Made by a program: the position numbers and the translations under genes. From positions 123,252 to 187,251 of the forward strand of contig JAQWRV010000007.1 of the NCBI GenBank assembly GCA_029243545.1: DNA of 64,000 bases, given 5' to 3'. This document shows positions 53,731-61,491 of this stretch, in pieces; positions within the stretch are counted from its first letter, which is position 1; every line of letters starts with the position of its first letter. The notes under the pieces are model-generated. The model was not told where the DNA came from and ran no database searches. It worked only from the letters and a program-made list of their open reading frames with translations. The stretch comes from Rhodospirillaceae bacterium. Lineage in GTDB: Bacteria; Pseudomonadota; Alphaproteobacteria; Rhodospirillales; Rhodospirillaceae.

Positions 53731-54606
53731 TTAGCTACTGCTCAATGCAGTTTGTCTTTGGATTAGACTTGAAGTATCCCACTGACCGCCGCCAGCGCGC
53801 TGGATATCTTCATAGAACTGATCGACAAGCGACGTGATAGGCAAATTTACGTTCAAGAGGCCTGCTTGCTCCATGCAAATACGGAGATCTTTTCGCATCC
53901 AATTCACAGCGAACCCAAACTCAAATTCACCCCTTAACATTGTTTCTGCCCGGTTATCCATCTGCCAAGACTGGGCTGCACCATTCGAGATCACCTCAAT
54001 TACAGCCTCCATGCTTAAACCTGACTTTTGTCCCAGAATCAACGCTTCAGCAAGCCCTTGTATGACACCAGCGATGCACACTTGATTAACCATCTTAGCC
54101 AACTGTCCGCTACCAGACGAACCGAGCAACTGAACATGTTTCGTATAAGCCTTGAGGATGGGTTCAATCCTTAAAAAATCGTCTTCGTCCCCACCACACA
54201 TAACTGTCAGGGTACCGTTTACTGCACCAGCTTCTCCGCCTGAGACGGGGGCATCGATAAACCCAATATCTTTTTCACGGTACTGTGCATGAATATTACG
54301 TGCTAGGTGAGCTGACGTCGTCGTGTGATCAACAACGATGCTTCCGGACTTAAGAGATTCAAAAGCACCGTTCTTGCCCAAAAGGACATCTTCTACATCT
54401 GGATCATCTCCAACGCAGCAAAAGGCAGCGTCAACGTCAGCACACGCGTCTTGAGGACTAGTGCAAACCTGTCCCCTATGCTCAATACTCCAGTCTTTAG
54501 CTTTCGCACTGGTTCGATTGAATACCTTGAGGTCATGGCCTGCAGAGGCTAGGTGCCCAGCCATATGCGAACCCATGACACCCAAACCGATAAACGCAAT
54601 TTTCAT
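53731..54606 (-). CDS. NAD(P)-dependent beta-hydroxyacid dehydrogenase family
   Basis: 291 residues. GLGVMG (7-12) is the dinucleotide site, DAPVSGGEAGA (118-128) the substrate-binding block, and K171 in GQLAKMVNQ the catalytic Lys. This is the 3-hydroxyisobutyrate / tartronate semialdehyde / glyoxylate reductase family, and the exact substrate is not shown. The neighbouring convergent aldehyde dehydrogenase would suit a semialdehyde route such as valine breakdown (inference only). GGGGA lies upstream of the ATG. Confidence 0.93.
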   Translation of the reverse strand: MKIAFIGLGVMGSHMAGHLASAGHDLKVFNRTSAKAKDWSIEHRGQVCTSPQDACADVDAAFCCVGDDPDVEDVLLGKNGAFESLKSGSIVVDHTTTSAHLARNIHAQYREKDIGFIDAPVSGGEAGAVNGTLTVMCGGDEDDFLRIEPILKAYTKHVQLLGSSGSGQLAKMVNQVCIAGVIQGLAEALILGQKSGLSMEAVIEVISNGAAQSWQMDNRAETMLRGEFEFGFAVNWMRKDLRICMEQAGLLNVNLPITSLVDQFYEDIQRAGGGQWDTSSLIQRQTALSSS

Positions 54607-54637
54607 TTGCTATTCTTCCCCCTATATTATTACGAGC

Positions 54638-54922
54638 GTGAACGAGTGCATCTCGCTGGTTTTGGCCGACGAATGGTCAGTGGTCACACCCAAGGCTTGC
54701 GTACATGTTGAAAGCCAAAGACGTTTAGAATGGACTATTGTACCGGCAGAGACAAAAACCGCCGGTGCACATTTAGTCAAAGATATAATTACAGCCTATA
54801 GGGATATAGCCCCGGCTCTTTGGTTAGTGACATTTGCCAATCTAGTTGCCTATAGCCAGGAAACCTTAGAGTTTCATTGCAGATACATGGGTAAAGAGTT
54901 TGAGAAAATCAGATTTCATTAG
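54638..54922 (+). CDS. possible small protein of unknown function
   Basis: A frame of about 94 residues from the GTG at 54638 that lies in the gap after the dehydrogenase start. It contains SLVLADEWSVVTPKACVHV, KDIITAYRDIAPALWLV and a final RYMGKEFEKIRF. The frame is also open leftwards over the divergent gene, but that part is only its antisense. The composition is protein-like, yet there is no ribosome site and no recognised family. It ends 32 bases before the paraoxonase-like gene. Confidence 0.35.
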   Translation: MNECISLVLADEWSVVTPKACVHVESQRRLEWTIVPAETKTAGAHLVKDIITAYRDIAPALWLVTFANLVAYSQETLEFHCRYMGKEFEKIRFH

Positions 54923-54954
54923 TGACTAATTATGGCGCGCAAGGATCTAGTTAA

Positions 54955-56034
54955 ATGAAAAAGTGGGTAAAAATAGTCGGGACCATTCTCCTCGTCTTTA
55001 TCGCTATCGTGAGTGCTAGCGTAGCCTCATTCCTCATTCGTGGCGGCGCCTTTCGTGATGTGAATTTAGTTTCACCTGGAGAATGTAGCCGTGTCCCAAC
55101 GGGGCACGGCAGCGCCGAGGATATTGACGTAGATCGGCAAAATGGAATTGCTTATCTTTCCGCACTTGATCGGCGAGGATTAGTAACAGGCGAATTAGTT
55201 ACAGGTACAATCCTGCAATTAGATCTGACCAACCCTGATGCTAAGCCGTTCTCTGCTCTTTCAGCTGTTCCAGATGGCTTCCGTCCACATGGCATTAGTT
55301 TGTTTGACGACGGTGACGGATCTCAGCTTTTATTTGTCATCAATCACTCGAACGGAACCGAAGAGAAGATTGAGATATTTCGCAAGGGCCTAAATGAGAA
55401 CCAATTTACCACTGTTGAATCCCTATCAGGTCCATTGCTTTCCCATCCAAATGACATTGTTGCCGTAGGGCCGCGGCAATTCTTCATTGCCAATGATTCA
55501 GGTGCGTCCAATGCAATAGAGCGCGCAGGGGAAATGCTATTGGGCATTGGATTATCACCGCTTGTCTATTTCGATGGAGCAAATTTCGAAGTTGTGGATA
55601 CAGGCCTAAGATCTTCAGGCGGTATAAATGCCGACCTTGGAAAGAACCGGCTTTTTGTTGGCGAAACGATGGGCAAGGCCATCCAAGTTTACGATCTGAA
55701 TAAAGACCGATCAATGTCGCACCATATGGCTACTATTGAATTGGACAGTGGGATAGACAACATTGATCTAGACTCAGAGGGTTCTCTATGGATTGCCAGC
55801 CATACGAATACGTTAGCCTTGGTACGCCACTTCGTAGATTCGACATCACCCGCTCCGTCTCAGGTCCAAAAGATATCTGTAATCGGAGATGAATACGGAC
55901 CCGTAAGTACTGTCCTAGAGAGCAACGGAGAAAATTTCTCTGCGTCCAGTGTGGCAGCGAGGTATAAAAATATCCTCATCATGGGATCGATTACAGAACC
56001 CGTAGTCATGCTATGTACATTAGACACTGAATGA
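54955..56034 (+). CDS. paraoxonase / arylesterase-like propeller protein
   Basis: 359 residues. One N-terminal helix (8-28) anchors the protein in the membrane or acts as an uncleaved signal, like the human PON N terminus. The propeller shows the PON marks: GSAEDIDVD, FRPHGISLF, FVINHS, LSHPNDIVAVG, FFIANDSG, and later SGGINADLGKNRLFVGE and DNIDLDSEGSLW, which supply calcium and active-site residues (Glu, Asn, Asp). PON-type enzymes hydrolyse lactones and aryl esters; a quorum-quenching or lactone-degrading role would be inference. AGGA precedes the ATG. Confidence 0.88.
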   Translation: MKKWVKIVGTILLVFIAIVSASVASFLIRGGAFRDVNLVSPGECSRVPTGHGSAEDIDVDRQNGIAYLSALDRRGLVTGELVTGTILQLDLTNPDAKPFSALSAVPDGFRPHGISLFDDGDGSQLLFVINHSNGTEEKIEIFRKGLNENQFTTVESLSGPLLSHPNDIVAVGPRQFFIANDSGASNAIERAGEMLLGIGLSPLVYFDGANFEVVDTGLRSSGGINADLGKNRLFVGETMGKAIQVYDLNKDRSMSHHMATIELDSGIDNIDLDSEGSLWIASHTNTLALVRHFVDSTSPAPSQVQKISVIGDEYGPVSTVLESNGENFSASSVAARYKNILIMGSITEPVVMLCTLDTE

Positions 56035-56106
56035 TGAGCGAATTGGGAATTGAGAGCCCCGCCTTAGTAAGGGATAGCGTCCGAGACGAGTGAAGTTACT
56101 TACCGC

Positions 56107-56244
56107 ATGCGTATAGCTCTAACATCTCTTCTCTTTGTAATCGTCACCGGCGTTGCCGCGCTATCTTGGCGCTTCCACTATATTCCGGCGGAATATCTAG
56201 AAGCAAAATACGGGCTAGATGCGACGTATTCACGGCGTAGCTAA
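56107..56244 (+). pseudogene. truncated start of an exported alpha/beta hydrolase
   Basis: 45 residues, below usual calling length. A hydrophobic anchor (MRIALTSLLFVIVTGVAALS) is followed by RFHYIPAEYLEAKYG. The pair resembles the N terminus of membrane-anchored alpha/beta hydrolases, where an anchor helix leads to a P..LEAKY segment just before the catalytic domain. The frame then stops at 56244, and no hydrolase core follows. I read it as a remnant, but a true small membrane protein cannot be excluded. Ribosome site weak. Confidence 0.4.
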
Positions 56245-56435
56245 TCGGCAGTTTGAACCATGGTCTGATAGTGACCACGTTGGGGCCATTACGGAATTCA
56301 GAAACTCTCCGTTAACTCGTCACTGAACCATCTTCGAGGATACGAATACTCAAAGTTGTGTTGATAAACCAGTGGGATTCAATGTTTGTTGTTAAGCAAA
56401 CTCTACTTTCTTGATAGTGACAGAATGACAGAAAA

Positions 56436-56852
56436 CTAGGGTACCGGCACCCAGATGGCCTGCCCTTCAATCAGTTGATTCGTACCCCGCAACCATGAAT
56501 TCAGAGCGAAAACAACTTCTGGACTGGTTTTTTCTCTATTTGAAAGTTTTTCGACCGTATCGTCGCTTCTGGCTAATACCCGGGCAATTGGGAATTGCGC
56601 AGGTCCCTGTATGGCTTGCGGTTGTTGAAGTCTATTAATTTTGTCTTCTCTTTTCGTCAGTTGCGACTTTAACTCACCATTTTCCCGTTGTTTATCAATG
56701 ATATCCAACTTTAGGCTGACCTTCTCTTGTTCTAATAGCGCAATTCGGTCCTCAAATTCATTTACGCGGTCGGCAGCTAATGCAACGACGGCCACAAACA
56801 GAAAAAGAAAACATAGCCACAGAGCTGCATTAATTTGAGGAAAGTACTTCAT
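56436..56852 (-). CDS. membrane-anchored coiled-coil protein with LysM-like end
   Basis: 138 residues. A signal anchor (about 9-27) is followed by a Glu/Lys/Leu-rich coiled coil (30-77), a short Pro/Gln linker and a C-terminal 45 residues, DDTVEKLSNREKTSPEVVFALNS to GQAIWVPVP, that match the strand-helix-helix-strand pattern of a LysM peptidoglycan-binding domain (IxxGQxIWVP). The likely place is the inner membrane with the LysM part in the periplasm. It lies 48 bases downstream of the TRAP receptor gene on the same strand, so the two may form an operon. Confidence 0.7.
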   Translation of the reverse strand: MKYFPQINAALWLCFLFLFVAVVALAADRVNEFEDRIALLEQEKVSLKLDIIDKQRENGELKSQLTKREDKINRLQQPQAIQGPAQFPIARVLARSDDTVEKLSNREKTSPEVVFALNSWLRGTNQLIEGQAIWVPVP

Positions 56853-56900
56853 GAAAAGATATTGGAACCTTCAAAAAAGAAACAGCCGAAACTCACGAAT

Positions 56901-57935
56901 TCAATTGGTTAGTCGATAGTTCTCAAGTGCTTCTCTTATTTCGTCATATACAGCCTGAGTACTCCCACCTACCTGCTCAATAATATCGTCATGCAAAGAG
57001 AGACCAATCCCCTCCCAGATATTTCTTTCGCCGATGCTAGGTATAGTTACCTGTATTCCAAGCGCGCCCATTTCTTCGATTTGTTCATCAACCATTTTTC
57101 TAACTTCGCCGCGCACCGCGTCACTAGGACCATGCCCTTCAACCAAAGCCTGGAAGTGCTCGTTTGGCAAGCTTACAGCCCAACCCCGGTTTGCAAGCAG
57201 CCCACCGGTATCATAGGCGACGTTCAAAAGAGCCACGGCTTTCACATCTTCTCTTAAATTAGAATAGATCAGAGCCGTTGGCTTAATTGCGCCGTCCACT
57301 AGTCCAGTTTGCATCGCTTGAACAAGATCAACCGATGCAATCGGTATCGCGTCTGCTCCGACTGCATTGAGGAAGCTTTGAATGGCAACGTTTGGAGAAC
57401 CTCCAATTCTCAGCCCTTGGATATCTGCAGGCGCCTGTATCGGAGACTGAGCGCCTATACTAAACCAACCGGACTCAAGCCAACGAAGCAGAATGATGCC
57501 ATGCGGTTCAAGGAGTTGATTCGCTCTTTCCAGAAGTACTTTATCATAGATGAAGTCAACCTCTTCTTGCGAGCGAAACAAGAAAGGCGCCATTGCGATA
57601 TTTATCTCCGGAATAACTGAGGCAATTCCCTGGAGTGAGATACCGCTAACTTGTAGCCGGTCTCTCTTGAGAGACGCGAGCATTGACTCCTCTGCCCCAA
57701 GTTCTCCGCGAATGAAATATTCTAGTTCTAAACCGCTTGCCTGCACGTTCTCTCGAAATCTCTGCCATTGCACATCCCAAGGTGAATTAGGAAGTGAAAA
57801 AGCACCAACACGCCCTATCGGTTCCTGCGCATTCGGTCTATTGAAATCTGGAACAACAATCAGAATAGATATTGCCAAGATGAAACTCGCTACAAATTTG
57901 CGAACCCACTGGATTTTAGAGCCGATCACTGTCAT
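56901..57935 (-). CDS. TRAP transporter solute-binding protein (DctP-like)
   Basis: 344 residues with a Sec signal peptide (about 12-36). Typical DctP features follow: an early strand, GELGAEESMLASLKRDRLQV, then MAPFLFRSQEEVDFIYD, DIQGLRIGGSPNVAIQSFLNAVGADAIPI and VQAMQTGLVDGAIKP. The conserved Arg that binds the carboxylate of the ligand is the R in LRIGG. It should bind an organic acid in the periplasm. No DctQ or DctM permease gene is next to it, so it is either an orphan receptor or works with a distant transporter. Confidence 0.9.
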   Translation of the reverse strand: MTVIGSKIQWVRKFVASFILAISILIVVPDFNRPNAQEPIGRVGAFSLPNSPWDVQWQRFRENVQASGLELEYFIRGELGAEESMLASLKRDRLQVSGISLQGIASVIPEINIAMAPFLFRSQEEVDFIYDKVLLERANQLLEPHGIILLRWLESGWFSIGAQSPIQAPADIQGLRIGGSPNVAIQSFLNAVGADAIPIASVDLVQAMQTGLVDGAIKPTALIYSNLREDVKAVALLNVAYDTGGLLANRGWAVSLPNEHFQALVEGHGPSDAVRGEVRKMVDEQIEEMGALGIQVTIPSIGERNIWEGIGLSLHDDIIEQVGGSTQAVYDEIREALENYRLTN

Positions 57936-58132
57936 GAAAGGAACCTTGGTGTATTTAAGAAAAAATTATTTTCTAGAAGCAACATAGTAAAACTTCTTTT
58001 ATCCTATACAACCACGACCCCTTGAGGGCGGAACGACTAATTAGTCAGATATATCGAGGATATTACTGTCATTAAGATTGCAATAGTTCCTTGCTGATCG
58101 TAGCCCTCACTGATGATTAGATTATGATTCTT

Positions 58133-58441
58133 TTACTTCTGATCCGATTTCTTTGATCGCTGATAGCACGATACAGATAAGGTCGAACACATCGAGCGTA
58201 GAACTCTCACCGACACCAAACACGCGTTCGCATCTGCCGCCATAGGGCCCAAGTGGTGCTGGTCATCGCTATGCTGAATATATACAAATGCGTCTGCTAG
58301 AGCTTTCTCCAGCAAGATAATAAATTCAGTGAACGATATCGCTTCCCAATTCTTCTACACAGCCTCTAGCAGGTGCTGCGCGACCACATGGCTAGCAACG
58401 ATGCTAAATAAACATCCAAACTGTATTGCGAGCGTAGCCAT
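58133..58441 (-). pseudogene. stop-interrupted reading frame
   Basis: From an ATG at 58441 the minus strand reads MATLAIQFGCLFSIVASHVV and on to an amber stop at 58357-58355. The same frame then continues open (NWEAISFTEFIILLEKALAD, later HHLGPMAADANACL) to 58133. Without the TAG it would encode 101 residues. It may be a decayed gene or chance. No family is recognised. Confidence 0.3.
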
Positions 58442-59010
58442 AAAATGGTTATGCACAGCGAAGAAAACTGGTCGCCACCCGTTGATTTAGAAATTTAACC
58501 TTTAGACACAGGTGAGTTTGCGAAACGTATGCGTGACATTCCGGAGTCCTGTCCAGGTCAATTTGGAGCCACACACGTTACCCCGTTTCACGGGGGGCTT
58601 TCAACGACAAGCCATCCAAGATCACGGTGACCGATTTTGTTTCCACTTGAGGCGCCCGATTAATCGAATACATTCGCTCCACTTGGATAAGAAGCCCTCA
58701 TATAAACGAGGCAAAGAAACGAAAATCATATATTTCAAAAATACTTACCCGTTCTTTTTTTAATTGAACGGAGAGCTACATGGAGGACTCGCATTCCGTT
58801 TATTTGCGGGTACGGTTGCGGTCGCCATGTTTCATGGATGCTTACAATTTGGTGACGAAAGATACTGTGTGCCTTCGGTATGGAGACACGGCACAAAGGC
58901 TAACCACCAGGATGGGAATTCCTTAAATAGGAATGCCGTCCACGTGGTTGATGTCATGTAGTTATTAGCGTCTATCGGTTCCGCTGATGTGTATTTGAGC
59001 CTCATTTGAG

Positions 59011-59041
59011 AAAAAAGGGCCCGCTATTTCTAACGGGCCCT
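59011..59041 (-). terminator. orphan intrinsic terminator
   Basis: AGGGCCCG (59016-59023) pairs with CGGGCCCT (59034-59041); read on the minus strand a run of T follows. No gene is seen just upstream on that strand except a 14-codon frame near 59085-59130, so it marks a lost gene or an untranslated RNA. Confidence 0.65.
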
Positions 59042-59600
59042 AAAGTCAAAATGAGGAGAGAACCGATAAGGTCCAAGAAAAACTACAAACCGTAAGTCCT
59101 CTGGTCTGCAGCATCGGCACCAAACATAGAAAAAACTTAACTGTGATGCCGACGATGTGAATTATGCCAAACAATAATGCATATTACAATGCTTTTTTTA
59201 TCTTTTTTAAGCATTATAGCTTCCAATACCATCTTTTATTACCTTCGTCACCGCCTCTTCCCGCAATTCGAGCTGAGCAGCAATCTCCGCCACACTTTAG
59301 TTATAATCCACAACACTCCTGATCAGCGCCAACAAACAGCTCAAATGGTCGGCGCAGATTCTTCATTTTTCATGCGCTTGCAATACATATCCGGATATCT
59401 TGTTACGGGCCGCCCGCTGCGCTGGCCGAGATTACGCGTTCATCTTTATAAATAACAGCAGCGCTCCGTCCGCCATAAAGAACCTAGGACGGCGCACATA
59501 TTGACTCCTTTAAAGAAGTGAGCAAGATTGCTTATGAGGTAAAGCATTTTTTAGTATTTGCTATTATAACCCTACGCACACCAAGGACGAGAGGTGCTGC

Positions 59601-60401
59601 ATGGCCCGTTTACAACCGGACCACCCCCTGTCTGCTGACGCCCTAACGGCGCATCAGCGGGAAACCCGCAAGCTTGTACGCGGGATGATGACACTCACTA
59701 GCCAGTCGGCGAGCGGCTTAGCGCTGTCCGCTGGTCTGACGCCGTCAACCATCAACCGGTTTATGCACAAGCCGGTGCGTCACACCCTCAGCCAGCGCAC
59801 CATGCTGGCCCTCCTCACAGAGACCTTTCTCCATCTCAAAGCCCTTCCGCGTGAGCAATGGGACTCCGGCGCTTTGTCGGATCTCATCCCCGCCCTCGCC
59901 GTCTATGAGCAAGGGATTCTGGAGCTCGCGCCCCATGTTGAGTCGGTCATCAAGCAGGTGCAGGCAACCGGCGGGCCACGCACCGGATTAATTAGTTACG
60001 CCCCCGAGCCTGGACCCGTCCCTGACCTTCCTGTGGTTTTGGCATCGAGCCAGGGCCTGGATATTGGGGGGTGCGACTTCGATGCGGCGCCCATGCGGAC
60101 CCAGCGCCCACCATTTCTATGGAGCGATCCCAGCGCCTTTGCCATCTTGATGCCCGATGACACGCTTATGCCCCGCTATGACGCCGGCGATATGCTTTAT
60201 GCCGGCCCTGCCTATGCGTTGGACGGTATAATGGTGGACGTAGTGCTGGCCCGCACGGGTGGTGGATTCATCGTGGGCCAATTGATCTCTGTGACTGCCC
60301 GGTCCGTCGCTATTGGAACGCTCTATCCTATGGCCAATGAATTTTATGATCGGTCCAAAATCAAAGGCATATACCGGATCGTTGGCTTACAGCGTTTATA
60401 A
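59601..60401 (+). CDS. HTH transcriptional regulator with defective S24 domain
   Basis: 266 residues. A helix-turn-helix (about 33-56, with SGLALSAGLTPSTINRFMH) is followed by a linker and a LexA/phage-repressor-type S24 domain from about 178. The self-cleavage Ser position reads PDDTLMPRYDAGD, so Thr188 replaces Ser, and the catalytic Lys region reads FIVGQLIS without Lys. It should therefore not cleave itself but keep the dimer or ligand-binding function. Alphaproteobacterial relatives are common outside phages; no other phage genes surround it. Confidence 0.85.
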   Translation: MARLQPDHPLSADALTAHQRETRKLVRGMMTLTSQSASGLALSAGLTPSTINRFMHKPVRHTLSQRTMLALLTETFLHLKALPREQWDSGALSDLIPALAVYEQGILELAPHVESVIKQVQATGGPRTGLISYAPEPGPVPDLPVVLASSQGLDIGGCDFDAAPMRTQRPPFLWSDPSAFAILMPDDTLMPRYDAGDMLYAGPAYALDGIMVDVVLARTGGGFIVGQLISVTARSVAIGTLYPMANEFYDRSKIKGIYRIVGLQRL

Positions 60402-60419
60402 CGCTCATCGATGTTAGTT

Positions 60420-60698
60420 TCATGTCCAAGATATCGCAAATTGTAGCTTGGCTTTAACATCCCAACCGACATAGTTCAGAGCATCAAAAAGAGCAGCAAA
60501 AGTGTAGAGTGAAGGTAAGTTTACCGGCCCCAATGGATTGCCTCCAACAGATGGGAAAGCCTGCATACCAACCCGCGCCTCAGTGTGCCCGGCAATTAAA
60601 ACCTGCGGCCAAAAAACGTTAAACAGATACTTAAACAGAAAAATATTTTTTGAGCCAATCCGACACCATGTTTGAGTTAGGTATTCAATTTTAACGAA
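60420..60698 (-). pseudogene. 92-codon gene remnant without a start codon
   Basis: An open minus-strand frame bounded by stops. It reads as good protein, including NVFWPQVLIAGHTEAR, then PSVGGNPLGPVNLPSLYTF and LFDALNYVGWDVKAKLQF, but its only ATG (near 60569) would leave 49 residues. It looks like the C-terminal part of a larger lost gene. The family is not recognised. Confidence 0.4.
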
Positions 60699-60745
60699 TT
60701 AAAAGAGCAAGTTAGTTTTGACTAACTTTACGGATGGAGTTTTAC

Positions 60746-61453
60746 ATGAAACATAAACACGAATCTCTTGACCCTATTGCAGCGGCCGACCGGCTTAAAG
60801 CAGTCAGGGAAAAGAGAGGCTATTTAATGCCCCATCATGGCCTACTTGCACTAACTGCCCCGGCGCTACTTGAGGGCTACGACGCTTGCTATACTGCCCT
60901 CACACTCGGCAAACGCCACCTAAGCGAACGAGATAAAGAATTCATTTGGCTCGGCATTCTAGCTGTTAAGGAAGAATTTTTAGCGACTCAACATGTCGGC
61001 AATTTTTTGAAGGCGGGAGGAAACGACAAGCATGTCATCATGGCTGTTCGGATGGCAGCTTTTGCACAGGGTGCATCCGCTTTCGAATTCGCAGAATCAT
61101 ACTGGAGTTCACACGTCCCTAAAATGAACGGACGCGGACAGTATCTTCATGGACTTCATGCCTTGGTAGACGATGCGTCAGTTCAGGAAACCACTTTGCA
61201 TCTAGCGATGGCGGCCATTCATACAAGTATAGGGAATTGGGCACAGCTCAAATGGCACATTAGTGCAACCTATGATCTCGGAGTTGCAGAAACCGAGTTG
61301 GCAGAAGCCCTGAGTTACTCAATGTTTACGGGCTCAATTCCCCACTTCATTGAAGGGTGTGCCGTGTGGCACGAAATGATTAAGGCCGGTGAAGTCGATG
61401 CGACCAAGCCATTCCAAGACTGGGCGGCGGTTGATCAAAGTGGCCCCAAATAG
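60746..61453 (+). CDS. carboxymuconolactone decarboxylase-like protein
   Basis: 235 residues from the ATG at 60746, which has GGAG six bases upstream; an ATG at 60734 is in frame but less likely. All-helical CMD/AhpD-like fold with two related halves: LSERDKEFIWLGILAVKEEFLATQHVGNFLKAGG with RMAAFAQGASAFEFAE in the first, and HLAMAAIHTSIGNWAQLKWHISATYDLG, ETELAEALSYSMFTGSIPHFIEGC in the second. The CxxC of peroxidase-type AhpD proteins is absent. The role may be decarboxylation or lactone chemistry of a ring-cleavage product, or ligand binding; this is inference. A weak CCTC/GAGG hairpin with TTTT follows the stop and is shared with the convergent amidohydrolase gene. Confidence 0.8.
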   Translation: MKHKHESLDPIAAADRLKAVREKRGYLMPHHGLLALTAPALLEGYDACYTALTLGKRHLSERDKEFIWLGILAVKEEFLATQHVGNFLKAGGNDKHVIMAVRMAAFAQGASAFEFAESYWSSHVPKMNGRGQYLHGLHALVDDASVQETTLHLAMAAIHTSIGNWAQLKWHISATYDLGVAETELAEALSYSMFTGSIPHFIEGCAVWHEMIKAGEVDATKPFQDWAAVDQSGPK

Positions 61454-61491
61454 CAGTCCTCTTTTTGAGGGGTTTTCGAAACTGTCGCTAT

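Larger units (their letters stand above)
57936..59600. other. gene-poor, apparently decayed region
   Basis: Nearly 1.7 kb without a convincing gene. It holds a stop-interrupted frame (58133-58441), an orphan terminator (59011-59041) and short frames without ribosome sites, such as 59177-59455 (92 codons, hydrophobic start, unrecognised). Base composition is more A+T-rich than in the flanks. This fits the remains of deleted or pseudogenised genes. Confidence 0.55.

Noticed and set aside
58764..58961. 65-codon plus-strand frame in the gene-poor region
   Set aside because: Begins with TTG, no upstream ribosome site, and composition without clear protein character.
59177..59455. 92-codon frame with hydrophobic start
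   Set aside because: No ribosome site and the later part is not protein-like; kept only as a note in the gap entry.
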